NCBI GenBank assembly: GCA_946614075.1
Contig: CAMOGO010000028.1
Coordinates: 1-9,907 of the forward strand
Reading direction: 5' to 3'
DNA length: 9,907 nt
DNA from: an uncultured Lachnospiraceae bacterium
Lineage (GTDB): Bacteria; Bacillota_A; Clostridia; Lachnospirales; Lachnospiraceae
A program made the position numbers and the translations under genes. Below are positions 1 through 6,515 of this stretch, piece after piece. The notes under the pieces are model-generated. The model ran no database searches and was not told where the DNA came from. It worked only from the letters and a program-made list of their open reading frames with translations. Numbering within the stretch: position 1 is the first letter of the stretch; every line of letters starts with the position of its first letter.

Positions 1-1
1 T

Positions 2-487
2 CCGATCCCGACCTACAATCCTTGCCTCGATGGCTACGAGCAGATGAAGGCCGAGGGCAAGTATGAGTTCCAGGTCATCACCCCGCACTACATGAGACGT
101 TCTCACACGATCTTAGACAACGTCAAGGTCATGAGAGAAGCCTTCCCGAACCCGGTTCTGATGAACGCTGCCGATGCGGCTGCCAAGGGCATCGCAAACG
201 GCGACACCGTGCTCATCTCCAACGAGGATGGCAAGACTCTGCGTCATGCCTGCGTCACCGAGACGATCTGCCCTGGTGTCCTGGGCGTCCTGCACGGCTG
301 CTGGGTTGACATCGATCCGGAGACCGGCATTGACCGTGCCGGCGCGGACAATATCCTGTCCCGCAACGTCTCCACCGGTCAGATGATCTGCGCATGGAAC
401 TCTGTCCTGGCAAACGTCGAGAAGTACGATGGACCGGAGCTTCCGGATGACATCGACATGAACGATCGTATGATCTCATTTGAATAA
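2..487 (+). CDS. Molybdopterin oxidoreductase catalytic subunit, C-terminal part (DMSO reductase family)
   Basis: The reading frame is open from the window edge (frame starting at base 2) to TAA at 485-487, so the start lies outside. The visible 161 residues look like the C-terminal molydopterin-dinucleotide-binding domain of DmsA-like enzymes. A segment VLMNAADAAAKGIANGDTV would form the beta-barrel core that holds the cofactor. A later segment with HGCW and GADNILSRNVSTGQ resembles the family's closing motif that contacts the second pterin. The ferredoxin subunit starts 18 bases after the stop, so the two are surely one operon. In this family the catalytic subunit reduces S- or N-oxides or similar acceptors outside the membrane, usually after Tat export, with electrons from the ferredoxin subunit. 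The substrate cannot be told from this fragment, and polysulfide, tetrathionate or other acceptors are possible. An ATG at 44 is internal, not a start. Confidence 0.88.
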   Translation, partial: PIPTYNPCLDGYEQMKAEGKYEFQVITPHYMRRSHTILDNVKVMREAFPNPVLMNAADAAAKGIANGDTVLISNEDGKTLRHACVTETICPGVLGVLHGCWVDIDPETGIDRAGADNILSRNVSTGQMICAWNSVLANVEKYDGPELPDDIDMNDRMISFE

Positions 488-505
488 AGAAGGAGGGAAA
501 GTATC

Positions 506-1087
506 ATGGCAAAAGCTTTTTATTTTGATATGACTTCCTGCATCGGCTGCAAAACCTGCCAGATGGCCTGCAAGGACAAAATGGAGGTAGAGTTCAGCGC
601 CGGCGTTTTCTTCCGCGAGGTAAGAACGTATGAGACCGGCACGTTCCCGAATGTCGGCCGTTTCAACTACAGCGCAAGCTGCAACCACTGCGACAATCCG
701 GCCTGCGTAGCCAACTGCCCGACCGGCGCTATGTACAAGACCGAGGACGGCCTTGTCCTGCACGATGACTCGCTGTGCGACGGCTGCCAGACCTGCACCA
801 TGGCCTGCCCTTACATGGTTCCGAAGTATGTAGCGGAGCTGGGCAAGGTTCACAAGTGCGACGGCTGCATCGACCTGGTCTCCAAGGGCAAGAACCCTGT
901 CTGCGTCGACGCCTGTGTCATGCGTGCTCTGGACTTCGGCGAGAAGGATGAGCTCATCGAGAAGTACGGTCCGGACCTGGTCTGCGACCTGTCGATCCTT
1001 CCGGTTTCCGAGATCACCGGTCCTAACACCCTGATCAAGGCCCGCGCCAACGCCATCGACGAAGACGCACGCCAGATGATGGTATAA
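506..1087 (+). CDS. Four-cluster 4Fe-4S ferredoxin subunit of molybdopterin oxidoreductase (DmsB-like)
   Basis: This 193-residue protein carries 16 cysteines in four groups: C12/15/18/22 (CIGCKTCQMAC), C59/62/67/71 (CNHCDNPACVANC), C91/94/97/101 (CDGCQTCTMAC) and C118/121/133/137. That is the standard pattern of the DmsB/NrfC/PsrB electron-transfer subunits, which hold four [4Fe-4S] clusters and pass electrons to the molybdenum subunit. Its length is close to E. coli DmsB (about 205 residues). The ribosome binding site AGGAGGG (about 490-496) is well placed for ATG 506. There is no signal peptide, as expected for a subunit exported together with a Tat-bearing catalytic partner. In many such operons a DmsC/NrfD membrane anchor follows. 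Here a hairpin and then an unrelated gene follow, so the anchor is absent, encoded upstream of the window or encoded elsewhere. Confidence 0.93.
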   Translation: MAKAFYFDMTSCIGCKTCQMACKDKMEVEFSAGVFFREVRTYETGTFPNVGRFNYSASCNHCDNPACVANCPTGAMYKTEDGLVLHDDSLCDGCQTCTMACPYMVPKYVAELGKVHKCDGCIDLVSKGKNPVCVDACVMRALDFGEKDELIEKYGPDLVCDLSILPVSEITGPNTLIKARANAIDEDARQMMV

Positions 1088-1094
1088 CTGAAAC

Positions 1095-1119
1095 AAGACA
1101 GGGACGGTTCTCTGTCTGA
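1095..1119 (+). repeat. Solo half of the GACAGGGACGGTTCTCTGTC-type palindromic repeat
   Basis: Eight bases after the ferredoxin stop codon lies a 25-bp sequence with the core GGGACGGTTCTCTGTCTG. It matches the left arm of the hairpin at 1138-1196 and, with a few changes, the left arm of the 83-bp palindrome at 8304-8386. It has no paired right arm of its own nearby, although it could compete with 1138-1162 for pairing to 1171-1196. Confidence 0.75.
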
Positions 1120-1137
1120 TTACACCAAATAACAGGT

Positions 1138-1196
1138 AAGACGGGGGAGGTTCTCTGTCTGGCGATCAGACCAGACAGAGAATCGTCCCCCGTCTT
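1138..1196 (+). terminator. Long hairpin with T-run after the molybdoenzyme operon; REP-like palindrome
   Basis: Left arm 1138-1162 and right arm 1171-1196 pair along about 25 bp with one small irregularity (AGG against the complement of CGAT), around the loop CGATCAGA. TTTT (1195-1198) follows. As RNA this would be a very stable stem and a plausible intrinsic terminator for the upstream operon. The same core sequence at 8304-8386 shows that it is also a dispersed repeat. Confidence 0.75.
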
Positions 1197-1220
1197 TTCG
1201 CAGTTATGTGCAAGTTTAGA

Positions 1221-1249
1221 TTGAACATGGAGGAGTTTCCAGTTAAGAT
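1221..1249 (+). promoter_or_regulatory. Sigma-A-type promoter for the threonine ammonia-lyase gene
   Basis: TTGAAC (1221-1226) and TAAGAT (1244-1249) are separated by exactly 17 bp, close to the TTGACA-N17-TATAAT consensus. Transcription would begin near 1256 and give a leader of about 80 nt. The leader can fold GACCGGC (1270-1276) against GCCGGTC (1316-1322), immediately before the ribosome binding site AAAGGAGGG (1324-1332). I see no T-box motif. Confidence 0.6.
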
Positions 1250-1335
1250 AAGCTGTATCAGGGATTTGGGACCGGCGTTTTTTCGGAAGCTTTCTGCCGG
1301 AGGATATCTGGCGGGGCCGGTCAAAAGGAGGGAAA

Positions 1336-2541
1336 ATGGTTACTCTGGATAAAATCTATCATGCAGCGTACGTGCTGAAGAATGTGGCGAGGAAGACGGA
1401 TCTGATCGCGGCGTCCAACCTGGCTGAGGGGATGGATCTGTACCTGAAGACGGAGAATCTGCAGGTGACAGGAAGCTTCAAGGTCCGTGGCGCTTATTAC
1501 AAGATCAGCCAGCTGACCGAGGAGGAGAAAAGCCGCGGTATCATCGCCTGCAGTGCGGGGAATCACGCGCAGGGCGTGGCGCTGGCGGCGTCAAAGAACG
1601 GGATCCGCTGCACCGTCTGCATGCCGGAGAGTGCACCGATCATGAAGGTGGAAAACACCAAGCGGCTCGGCGCGGATGTCTGCCTGGTGAAGGGTCTGTA
1701 CGATGACGCGCATGACAAGGCGGTGGAGCTGCAGCATGAGACCGGCGCGACGTTTATCCATCCTTACGATGATGACTACGTCATCGCCGGACAGGGAACC
1801 ATAGGCCTGGAGATCCTGGATCAGATGGACGACGCGGAGGCGGTCATCGTCCCCGTCGGCGGCGGCGGACTGATCTCCGGCGTAGCGCTCGCGGTGAAAA
1901 GCCTGCGGCCGGACTGCAAGGTCTACGGTGTCCAGATGGAGGGCGCGCCGAGCATGTTCAACAGCTACCGCGACGGGAAGCTGGAGACCCTGTCGGATGC
2001 CTCCACCTTTGCCGACGGCATTGCGGTGAAAACACCCGGCGACATCACCTTTGAGATGGTTCAGAAATACGTGGACGCAATCGTGACCGTATCGGAGGAC
2101 GAGACGGCAGCGGCAATCCTGGCGCTGATGGAGAAGCAGAAGCTGGTCGCAGAAGGCGCCGGCGCAGCCAGTGTCGCAGCGGCTCTGTTCCATAAGCTTC
2201 CCATCGAGGGCAAAAAGACCGTCTGTGTCGTCTCCGGCGGCAACATCGACGTGAATATCCTGAGCCGAGTCATCACCCGCGGCCTCGTCATGAGCGGCCG
2301 CAACACCATGATGACGGTTGCCCTGGATGATCGCCCAGGCATGCTGAAGCGTGTCACGAGCATCATCTCCGACTGCGGCGCCAATGTCCTGAAGGTGCAG
2401 CATGACCGTGGAGAAGCCGGCATGGCGATCACCAAGTGCTTCCTCAAGGTGGAGCTCGAGACCCGTGACAAATCCCAGATCGACCAGATCAAGGAAACCC
2501 TCGTGAAGGAAGGCTTCGCCCTGATAGGCGACAGAGGATAG
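1336..2541 (+). CDS. ilvA: Threonine ammonia-lyase, PLP-dependent, with C-terminal ACT domain
   Basis: The enzyme deaminates L-threonine (often also L-serine) to 2-oxobutyrate and ammonia in the cytoplasm, either as the first step of isoleucine synthesis or for threonine catabolism. Its 401 residues show the fold-type II PLP signature TGSFKVRGAYY with the Schiff-base lysine at K49. They also show SAGNHAQG (73-80) and the glycine-rich phosphate loop VPVGGGGLISG (172-182). From about residue 325 an ACT-like domain begins (VALDDRPGMLKRVTSII), the usual amino-acid-binding regulatory module. Length and single ACT domain match the medium-length bacterial form; E. coli IlvA is longer with two regulatory subdomains, and TdcB has none. 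The start is set by AAAGGAGGG at 1324-1332. The gene appears monocistronic, with its own promoter and a terminator at 2637-2668. The symbol follows the family; a tdcB-like catabolic role is equally possible. Confidence 0.92.
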   Translation: MVTLDKIYHAAYVLKNVARKTDLIAASNLAEGMDLYLKTENLQVTGSFKVRGAYYKISQLTEEEKSRGIIACSAGNHAQGVALAASKNGIRCTVCMPESAPIMKVENTKRLGADVCLVKGLYDDAHDKAVELQHETGATFIHPYDDDYVIAGQGTIGLEILDQMDDAEAVIVPVGGGGLISGVALAVKSLRPDCKVYGVQMEGAPSMFNSYRDGKLETLSDASTFADGIAVKTPGDITFEMVQKYVDAIVTVSEDETAAAILALMEKQKLVAEGAGAASVAAALFHKLPIEGKKTVCVVSGGNIDVNILSRVITRGLVMSGRNTMMTVALDDRPGMLKRVTSIISDCGANVLKVQHDRGEAGMAITKCFLKVELETRDKSQIDQIKETLVKEGFALIGDRG

Positions 2542-2574
2542 GAAGGCTTCGCCCTGATAGGCGACAGAAGATAG
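2509..2574 (+). repeat. Tandem 33-bp duplication of the threonine ammonia-lyase 3' end
   Basis: Bases 2509-2541 and 2542-2574 are two adjacent 33-bp copies that differ at a single base (GAGGATAG against GAAGATAG). Each copy ends in TAG, and 33 is a multiple of three. The second copy is therefore in frame directly behind the first stop and would add EGFALIGDRR before a second TAG if the first were read through. The coding region proper ends at 2541. Confidence 0.95.
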
Positions 2575-2600
2575 GAAAGAAAAACGACAGACACAAGTTG

Positions 2601-2636
2601 CTTTTTCTTGTGCGCCTGGCGGCGCACGAGAAAAAG
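2601..2636. other. Stable hairpin between convergent genes
   Basis: Arms CTTTTTCTTGTGCGCC (2601-2616) and GGCGCACGAGAAAAAG (2621-2636) pair along 16 bp with one G-U wobble, around the loop TGGC. It sits just before the second hairpin at 2637-2668. It probably acts with it in termination or protects the 3' end of one of the convergent transcripts. Confidence 0.6.
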
Positions 2637-2668
2637 GGAGCTGCCATGAATTCACGGCAGCTCCTTTT
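2631..2668. terminator. Bidirectional intrinsic terminator
   Basis: A 9-bp perfect stem, GGAGCTGCC (2637-2645) with GGCAGCTCC (2656-2664), is followed by TTTT on the plus strand and preceded by AAAAA, which reads as TTTTT on the minus strand. It can terminate both the ilvA transcript from the left and the reductase transcript arriving on the minus strand. Confidence 0.82.
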
Positions 2669-2706
2669 AATACTATATTGGGTAAACGCTCAGATATGGG
2701 CAGATT

Positions 2707-4335
2707 TTACATGGCCATATCGTCGACAGCTGTCTCGCCTGCCAGCAGGCCGGAGGCAAGGCAGAAGCCGTTTGCCGTGGTGCTCTGGAAATAAGGAATG
2801 CTGAAAAGATCAGCGTCCATACCGGCAACGTACAGACCGGAGATGACAGCGTTGGCCGGATCGATGGCACGGCAGAAGCCGTCGGTCTTGATACCGCCCA
2901 TGGTCAGCCATGCGCTCGGGATGTACTCAGCGATGTAGAAAGGCGGCTGCAGGACGCTGTTGAGGTACATGGCATCCTTGTAGAACAATTCATCCTCGCC
3001 GGACTCGCATGCCTCGTTGTAGGCAGCCACTGTCTCAGGCAGGCAAGGAAGATTAAAGAACTCAGCCAGCTCCTCGATGGTATCGGCCTTGAAAGCCCAA
3101 CCCTCGGAGACAGCGACATCGAACTGCTCCTTGATATCGGTATCCGTGACATCCGTCAGGAAGGATACGCCGGTAGGAGACATATGCTCGGTATTCATCA
3201 TGTCAAGCAGCGGAGTGGTGGAAACCTTGTCCATGAAGGCATCGTCGAAGACACCATAATAGACGCTGTCACGGATCATCGGCTCGCCGGTATACATAGC
3301 CTCTTCGCAGACAACACCCTCGTTCATGAAGCGATTGCCGTCCTTATCGACCAGAAGCCCGCCCAGGATCGGAAGACGAAGGGTCTCATTCTCGCCAATG
3401 TTGTGACGGAAAGCGTAAGCCGGAGAAGCCTTCAGGTTGGCGCCGCCGTACTCATTCATGGAAACGGTGAAGTTCTTGCCGAGCTGGGCACCGGCTGCCA
3501 TAGCCATATTGATGCCGTAGCCCTTGCAGTTTACATTGCCAAGAGGCAGGATGAAAGCGCCGGCATAATACTTGGCAACCATCTCCGGGTTGGCAAGGAA
3601 GCCGCCGGTGCACAGGATAACAGCCTTTGCCTCGATGAGGATCTTCTTGTCTTCCTGGACACAGAAAAGACCGGAAACCATTCCATCCTCGATCAGAAGA
3701 GCAACAGCCTGAGTCTCGAAGAGGCAGTTTACACCGGCATCATCGAGCATCTTCTGGAAGATCTCACCACGCTCCGGACCACGGACACCGTAGAAATGAC
3801 CGCACTTATCCATGTAGGAGCTCTCCTCGGTAGCAGTAGCAAAGCTGGTGTTGAAAGGCATGCCGCCCTCGGACAGGATATTGATGGCTCTGCCGCTGAT
3901 GCCAAGCATATTGCGCAGCACCTTGGCATTGCTCTGATAGTGAGTGCCCTTCCACATATACTGGAAAGCTTCCTTGACCGGTACGTAGTTGTCATACTCC
4001 AGCTCCAGATCGGACTCGACAGCCCAGGCACCACTTGTCAGGACATTGGTGGTTCCGTTGATGTCTCCGGCGATATCGACGGCGATGACATTGGCACCCT
4101 TGCCTGCGGCACCCAGGGAAGCCATGATACCGGAAGCTCCGAGGCCTGCGACAACAACATCACAGCTCAGGGTCTCTTCTACATCTTCACTGCGGTCGAA
4201 GGCGTAGACTTCACCTTCCATCATTTCCTCATCTGCATTCGCTACCCATGCAGGACGGGTGAAAACGCCAACTGCGGCCAGGCTGGCAGCTGTTGCGGTA
4301 CCCTTCAGGAACTCACGACGTGTCAGTTTGCTCAT
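2707..4335 (-). CDS. Tat-exported FAD-dependent reductase, fumarate reductase flavoprotein superfamily (reductase A)
   Basis: This 542-residue protein starts with a twin-arginine signal (TRREFLKG, 5-12), an alanine-rich hydrophobic stretch and a likely cleavage region before ADEE. The FAD-binding GxGxxG is at G64/G66/G69 with acidic D87 after the second strand. GGFL (244-247), GNRFMNE (333-339) and TMGGIKTD (478-485) are landmarks of the flavoprotein fold shared by flavocytochrome c, urocanate reductase and 3-ketosteroid dehydrogenases. The histidines expected near SAWLTMGG and the HGxNRLGGN-like segment are absent; residues 512-530 read SIPYFQSTTANGFCLASGL. No arginine follows the NE of RFMNE closely. 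No haem or FMN-binding domain is present, so electrons must come from another protein. I infer an exported reductase of an unsaturated organic compound other than fumarate. TAAGGAGG (minus strand, 4343-4350) fixes the start. The MerR gene upstream on the same strand likely controls it. Confidence 0.88.
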   Translation of the reverse strand: MSKLTRREFLKGTATAASLAAVGVFTRPAWVANADEEMMEGEVYAFDRSEDVEETLSCDVVVAGLGASGIMASLGAAGKGANVIAVDIAGDINGTTNVLTSGAWAVESDLELEYDNYVPVKEAFQYMWKGTHYQSNAKVLRNMLGISGRAINILSEGGMPFNTSFATATEESSYMDKCGHFYGVRGPERGEIFQKMLDDAGVNCLFETQAVALLIEDGMVSGLFCVQEDKKILIEAKAVILCTGGFLANPEMVAKYYAGAFILPLGNVNCKGYGINMAMAAGAQLGKNFTVSMNEYGGANLKASPAYAFRHNIGENETLRLPILGGLLVDKDGNRFMNEGVVCEEAMYTGEPMIRDSVYYGVFDDAFMDKVSTTPLLDMMNTEHMSPTGVSFLTDVTDTDIKEQFDVAVSEGWAFKADTIEELAEFFNLPCLPETVAAYNEACESGEDELFYKDAMYLNSVLQPPFYIAEYIPSAWLTMGGIKTDGFCRAIDPANAVISGLYVAGMDADLFSIPYFQSTTANGFCLASGLLAGETAVDDMAM

Positions 4336-4408
4336 AATAGATCCTCCTTATTTCGGCGGCTTGCTTTTTAGCTCCTTACGATCGGAACCAGCCCCGTGGT
4401 CTTAAAAA

Positions 4409-4439
4409 AAGTTAATCCATGAGCACGCCTGAAGGTCAA
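4409..4439 (-). promoter_or_regulatory. MerR-type promoter for reductase A
   Basis: On the minus strand TTGACC (4434-4439) and TAACTT (4409-4414) are separated by 19 bp, the over-long spacer typical of MerR-activated promoters. The left operator half GACCTTCAGG is identical to that of the promoter at 6516-6546. The right half (GTGCTCATGGAT) keeps little symmetry. The block CTCTTGACCTTCAGG (minus strand, 4428-4442) is shared exactly by both promoters, and an A/T-rich stretch lies just upstream of it. Confidence 0.62.
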
Positions 4440-4462
4440 GAGAAAATTTTTCCTGGCGATTC

Positions 4463-4490
4463 GCACAAATAACAGAAGGTATATTTGTGC
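4463..4490. other. Inverted repeat in the MerR1 / reductase A intergenic region
   Basis: GCACAAATA (4463-4471) and TATTTGTGC (4482-4490) form a perfect 9-bp dyad around 10 bases. It lies downstream of the MerR gene stop and upstream of the reductase promoter. It could be an operator or a weak 3'-end hairpin. No T-run follows on the minus strand, which argues against a standard terminator. Confidence 0.5.
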
Positions 4491-4551
4491 AAAATTCCAT
4501 GAACCATCCTCTTTATCTGGAGTACTTCGCTTCCGAAAAAACAGAGTAAGG

Positions 4552-5349
4552 CTACTCTACAGGCACGATCAGATATTCCAGATCCTCTCCTTTGCCATCC
4601 AGGTTCAGAAACTGGGGAAAAAGGAGAATATCACCCCGCAGACGATATCCATGGTCCTTCAGCCACTCCTCCAAATCCTGAAAAGAGGAATGCCGCTGGC
4701 TTTTCTCACGCGTCATCCGGCGGTAGTAGCAGACGCATTTTCCCAAAGGGGCCCGTTCCAGGTTCTTTTGATCGAGCTTCAGCCCCTCCGGTACCTCCCC
4801 GGCAAAAAAGCCGATCCCGTAACTGGGCGTCAGAAGCTTCTTTTTACTGAGAAAGTCGGCGCGGGAAATGATTCGTAGATATTGGCTGATCGGCACGTTT
4901 TCCACCAGGGCAGCGATCATCTCCCGGTTTTCCATGGAGATATGATAATTGTTGCCGATGGATGCAAGGTAATAGTAATAGTCCTTCTGATCTGTCACCC
5001 GGAATTCATCAAGGCCCTCCCCTTGAATAAGGGATCTCAGATGCTGCAGTCGATTTCTACGGTTTTCCAGGAGGGCGATTTGTCTGTCAATGTCGGCCTC
5101 TTGCTCCTGCAATAGCAGGAGAAAGGACGGATCCTCATACGGCAGGTCCAGCATCTTGACAGTCTGCTCGACCGTGAAGCCGTACTGGAGAAGGCTGCGG
5201 AAAGCGTTGAAGCGAAAGCCATCCTCCTGTGTGTAATAACGATATCCGTTTTTCTCTTTTTTTACCTCAAAAAGCCCGTATTTCTCATAGAACCGGAGCT
5301 TGGACTGCGTCTGGCCGATCATGCTGGCAAATTCACTGATACGATACAT
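4552..5349 (-). CDS. MerR-family transcriptional regulator with GyrI-like effector region (MerR1)
   Basis: From the start chosen here (ATG at 5347-5349, minus strand) the protein has 265 residues. The N-terminal 70 residues are a MerR winged helix-turn-helix: YRISEFASMIG, LRFYEKYGL and NGYRYYT, then YGFTVEQTVKMLD. A charged helix (about 75-110) is the usual antiparallel coiled coil for dimerisation. The rest (PLGKCVCYY, a helix with LEEWLKDHGYRLRGD, and a final IVPVE) resembles the GyrI-like effector domains of BmrR-type regulators, which bind small organic molecules. There is no metal-sensing cysteine pattern. The start is supported by AAGGAG on the minus strand, 8 bases before ATG; an upstream in-frame ATG at 5436 has less support. 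The reductase A gene follows on the same strand 216 bp downstream, behind a MerR-type promoter. The protein probably activates that promoter and perhaps its mirror copy. The inducer is unknown. Confidence 0.85.
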   Translation of the reverse strand: MYRISEFASMIGQTQSKLRFYEKYGLFEVKKEKNGYRYYTQEDGFRFNAFRSLLQYGFTVEQTVKMLDLPYEDPSFLLLLQEQEADIDRQIALLENRRNRLQHLRSLIQGEGLDEFRVTDQKDYYYYLASIGNNYHISMENREMIAALVENVPISQYLRIISRADFLSKKKLLTPSYGIGFFAGEVPEGLKLDQKNLERAPLGKCVCYYRRMTREKSQRHSSFQDLEEWLKDHGYRLRGDILLFPQFLNLDGKGEDLEYLIVPVE

Positions 5350-5383
5350 AAAGGGGTCTCCTTTCCTCTTTTCTGCAGATTTT

Positions 5384-5412
5384 AAGATAGCATAGAAATC
5401 AAGATCCGTCAT
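5384..5412 (-). promoter_or_regulatory. Possible promoter for MerR1
   Basis: On the minus strand TGCTATCTT gives an extended -10 element (hexamer at 5384-5389). A weak ATGACG lies 17 bp upstream of it. The position fits a short leader before the ATG at 5349. The support is modest because the -35 match is poor. Confidence 0.35.
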
Positions 5413-5479
5413 TCTCAGAGAAAAAGGTTTGAGCAAAAAAGGTTCGACATGGTTTAAGGTTGCGTCAGGATATTTTTGA

Positions 5480-5509
5480 TTGGATGCATGGATTGCATTG
5501 TGCTATATT
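5480..5509 (+). promoter_or_regulatory. Promoter for MerR2
   Basis: TTGGAT (5480-5485) and TATATT (5504-5509) are separated by 18 bp. TGC directly before the -10 hexamer makes it an extended -10 promoter. It faces the MerR2 gene and leaves a leader of about 80 nt that contains the hairpin at 5553-5576. Confidence 0.55.
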
Positions 5510-5552
5510 AGCGATAGTACACATATTTAAGAGTTTGTTCGCAGACTAAGCG

Positions 5553-5576
5553 AAAAGGAGCACGAGCGCTCCTTTT
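5553..5576 (+). terminator. Terminator-like hairpin in the MerR2 leader
   Basis: AAAAGGAGC (5553-5561) and GCTCCTTTT (5568-5576) pair around ACGAGC, and one further T follows at 5577. The element sits between the likely promoter and the ribosome binding site GGGGGAGG (5580-5587), so it could attenuate MerR2 transcription. No gene on the plus strand ends just upstream that would need a terminator here. The GC part of the stem is only 5 bp, so it would be weak. Confidence 0.5.
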
Positions 5577-5598
5577 TCCGGGGGAGGCGCAGCGGAGC

Positions 5599-6405
5599 AT
5601 GGCATACAAAATCAAGGACTTTTCGAAAATCATCGGCGTGGAGCCGCATAATCTGCGCTTTTACGAGGAAAAGGGCCTGCCGGAGGCCGAGCGGGATGAG
5701 AGCGGCTACCGTGTCTACAATATCCGGAACGCCTACGATGTGAATTCCTTCCTGGCCTTTCAGGCGATGGGCTTCACGGTGCAGGAGTCTGCCGAGCTCC
5801 TGAAGGGGATCGAGCCATTAGCGCTGGTGGAGAGGCTCGCGGAGAATGACCGGAAGATGGAAAAGGAGATTGAAGTGCTGAAAAGCCGGATCTCCTGGAA
5901 CCGGAAACTGGCTGAGTATTGCAGGCACTTGGTGGAGGACCCGGACTGGGCAGAGCTTTTGGAACTTGAACCGGTGTATTTCCTGCAGGCCTCGGACAAA
6001 GAAGATCTGGAAATATCCAAGGAAAGCGACCGGGAGATCGCGGCCTGGGTCGCGGAGGTGCCAAACGTCCATTTTGTCTCTCTGACAGCGCGGGAATCCT
6101 TCATCGGAGATGGGAGGGCTTTGAACCTCGGCTACTCGGTCAATGAAAGTGACTTTAAGAGGCTTGAGCTTCCTGCCAGCGAGCATACGAAGAAGCTTCC
6201 CATGGGGAAATGCGTGGTCTGGACGCAGGCGTGCGATAAAGAATTGCCGACGTTGAGGCTCAGCCCTCATCTGGGGAGATTCCTGGAGGATAATCATCTG
6301 CGGATTTCCGGCGATATGCTTGCGATTTATTTCATGCCGAAATTTCCAAAGGAAGGCGCGGGTTCCTTTATCGGCGCGGTGCCGGTGGAATGTACAGATC
6401 GGTGA
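5599..6405 (+). CDS. MerR-family transcriptional regulator with GyrI-like effector region (MerR2)
   Basis: This 268-residue protein has the MerR DNA-binding layout: YKIKDFSKIIGV, LRFYEEKGL (19-27), SGYRVYN and MGFTVQESAELL. A charged coiled-coil helix runs from about 75 to 110. The C-terminal half shares landmarks with MerR1 (PMGKCVVW against PLGKCVCYY, a helix leading to LRISGD against LRGD, and a closing AVPVE against IVPVE). This marks a GyrI-like small-molecule-binding region and a paralogous origin. No metal-binding cysteine pattern is seen. The start at 5599 is preceded by GGGGGAGG with an 11-base gap. The reductase B gene follows on the same strand 249 bp away behind a MerR-type promoter with a perfect palindrome, its most likely target. 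MerR2 and MerR1 are divergently transcribed. The effector may be the reductase substrate, which is inference. Confidence 0.86.
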   Translation: MAYKIKDFSKIIGVEPHNLRFYEEKGLPEAERDESGYRVYNIRNAYDVNSFLAFQAMGFTVQESAELLKGIEPLALVERLAENDRKMEKEIEVLKSRISWNRKLAEYCRHLVEDPDWAELLELEPVYFLQASDKEDLEISKESDREIAAWVAEVPNVHFVSLTARESFIGDGRALNLGYSVNESDFKRLELPASEHTKKLPMGKCVVWTQACDKELPTLRLSPHLGRFLEDNHLRISGDMLAIYFMPKFPKEGAGSFIGAVPVECTDR

Positions 6406-6515
6406 CCGATGTCATAGTTTAAAGGAATGATGTGATGACGTGCCGGAATACGAAATCAGAGTACTTTTCAGGTTTGCAGAACCCAAGAAAAAAGAGAAAC
6501 TCTTCAATTTTCCTC

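Noticed and set aside
1250..1335. T-box or other amino-acid riboswitch before the threonine ammonia-lyase gene
   Set aside because: The leader is only about 80 nt from the likely start and lacks the conserved T-box antiterminator sequence. Only a simple 7-bp stem is visible.
1591..2655. Long minus-strand open frame (354 codons) opposite the threonine ammonia-lyase gene
   Set aside because: It is a shadow of a clearly conserved plus-strand gene. Its composition is rich in His, Asp and Gln with no recognisable domain, and it contains the duplicated tail as a repeat.
3184..4371. Long plus-strand open frame (395 codons) opposite reductase A
   Set aside because: It is the reverse complement of a flavoprotein with intact motifs. 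It has no recognisable domain, and no ribosome binding site was seen.
5350..5436. Upstream in-frame start for MerR1 at 5436
   Set aside because: The extra 29 residues do not belong to the MerR fold, which normally begins a few residues before the first helix. ATG 5349 has a good ribosome binding site.
6490..6511. Terminator for MerR2 (AAGAG-AAA-CTCTT followed by CAATTTT)
   Set aside because: A 5-bp AT-rich stem is too weak to call, and the A/T-rich stretch is better explained as upstream sequence of the MerR-type promoter.
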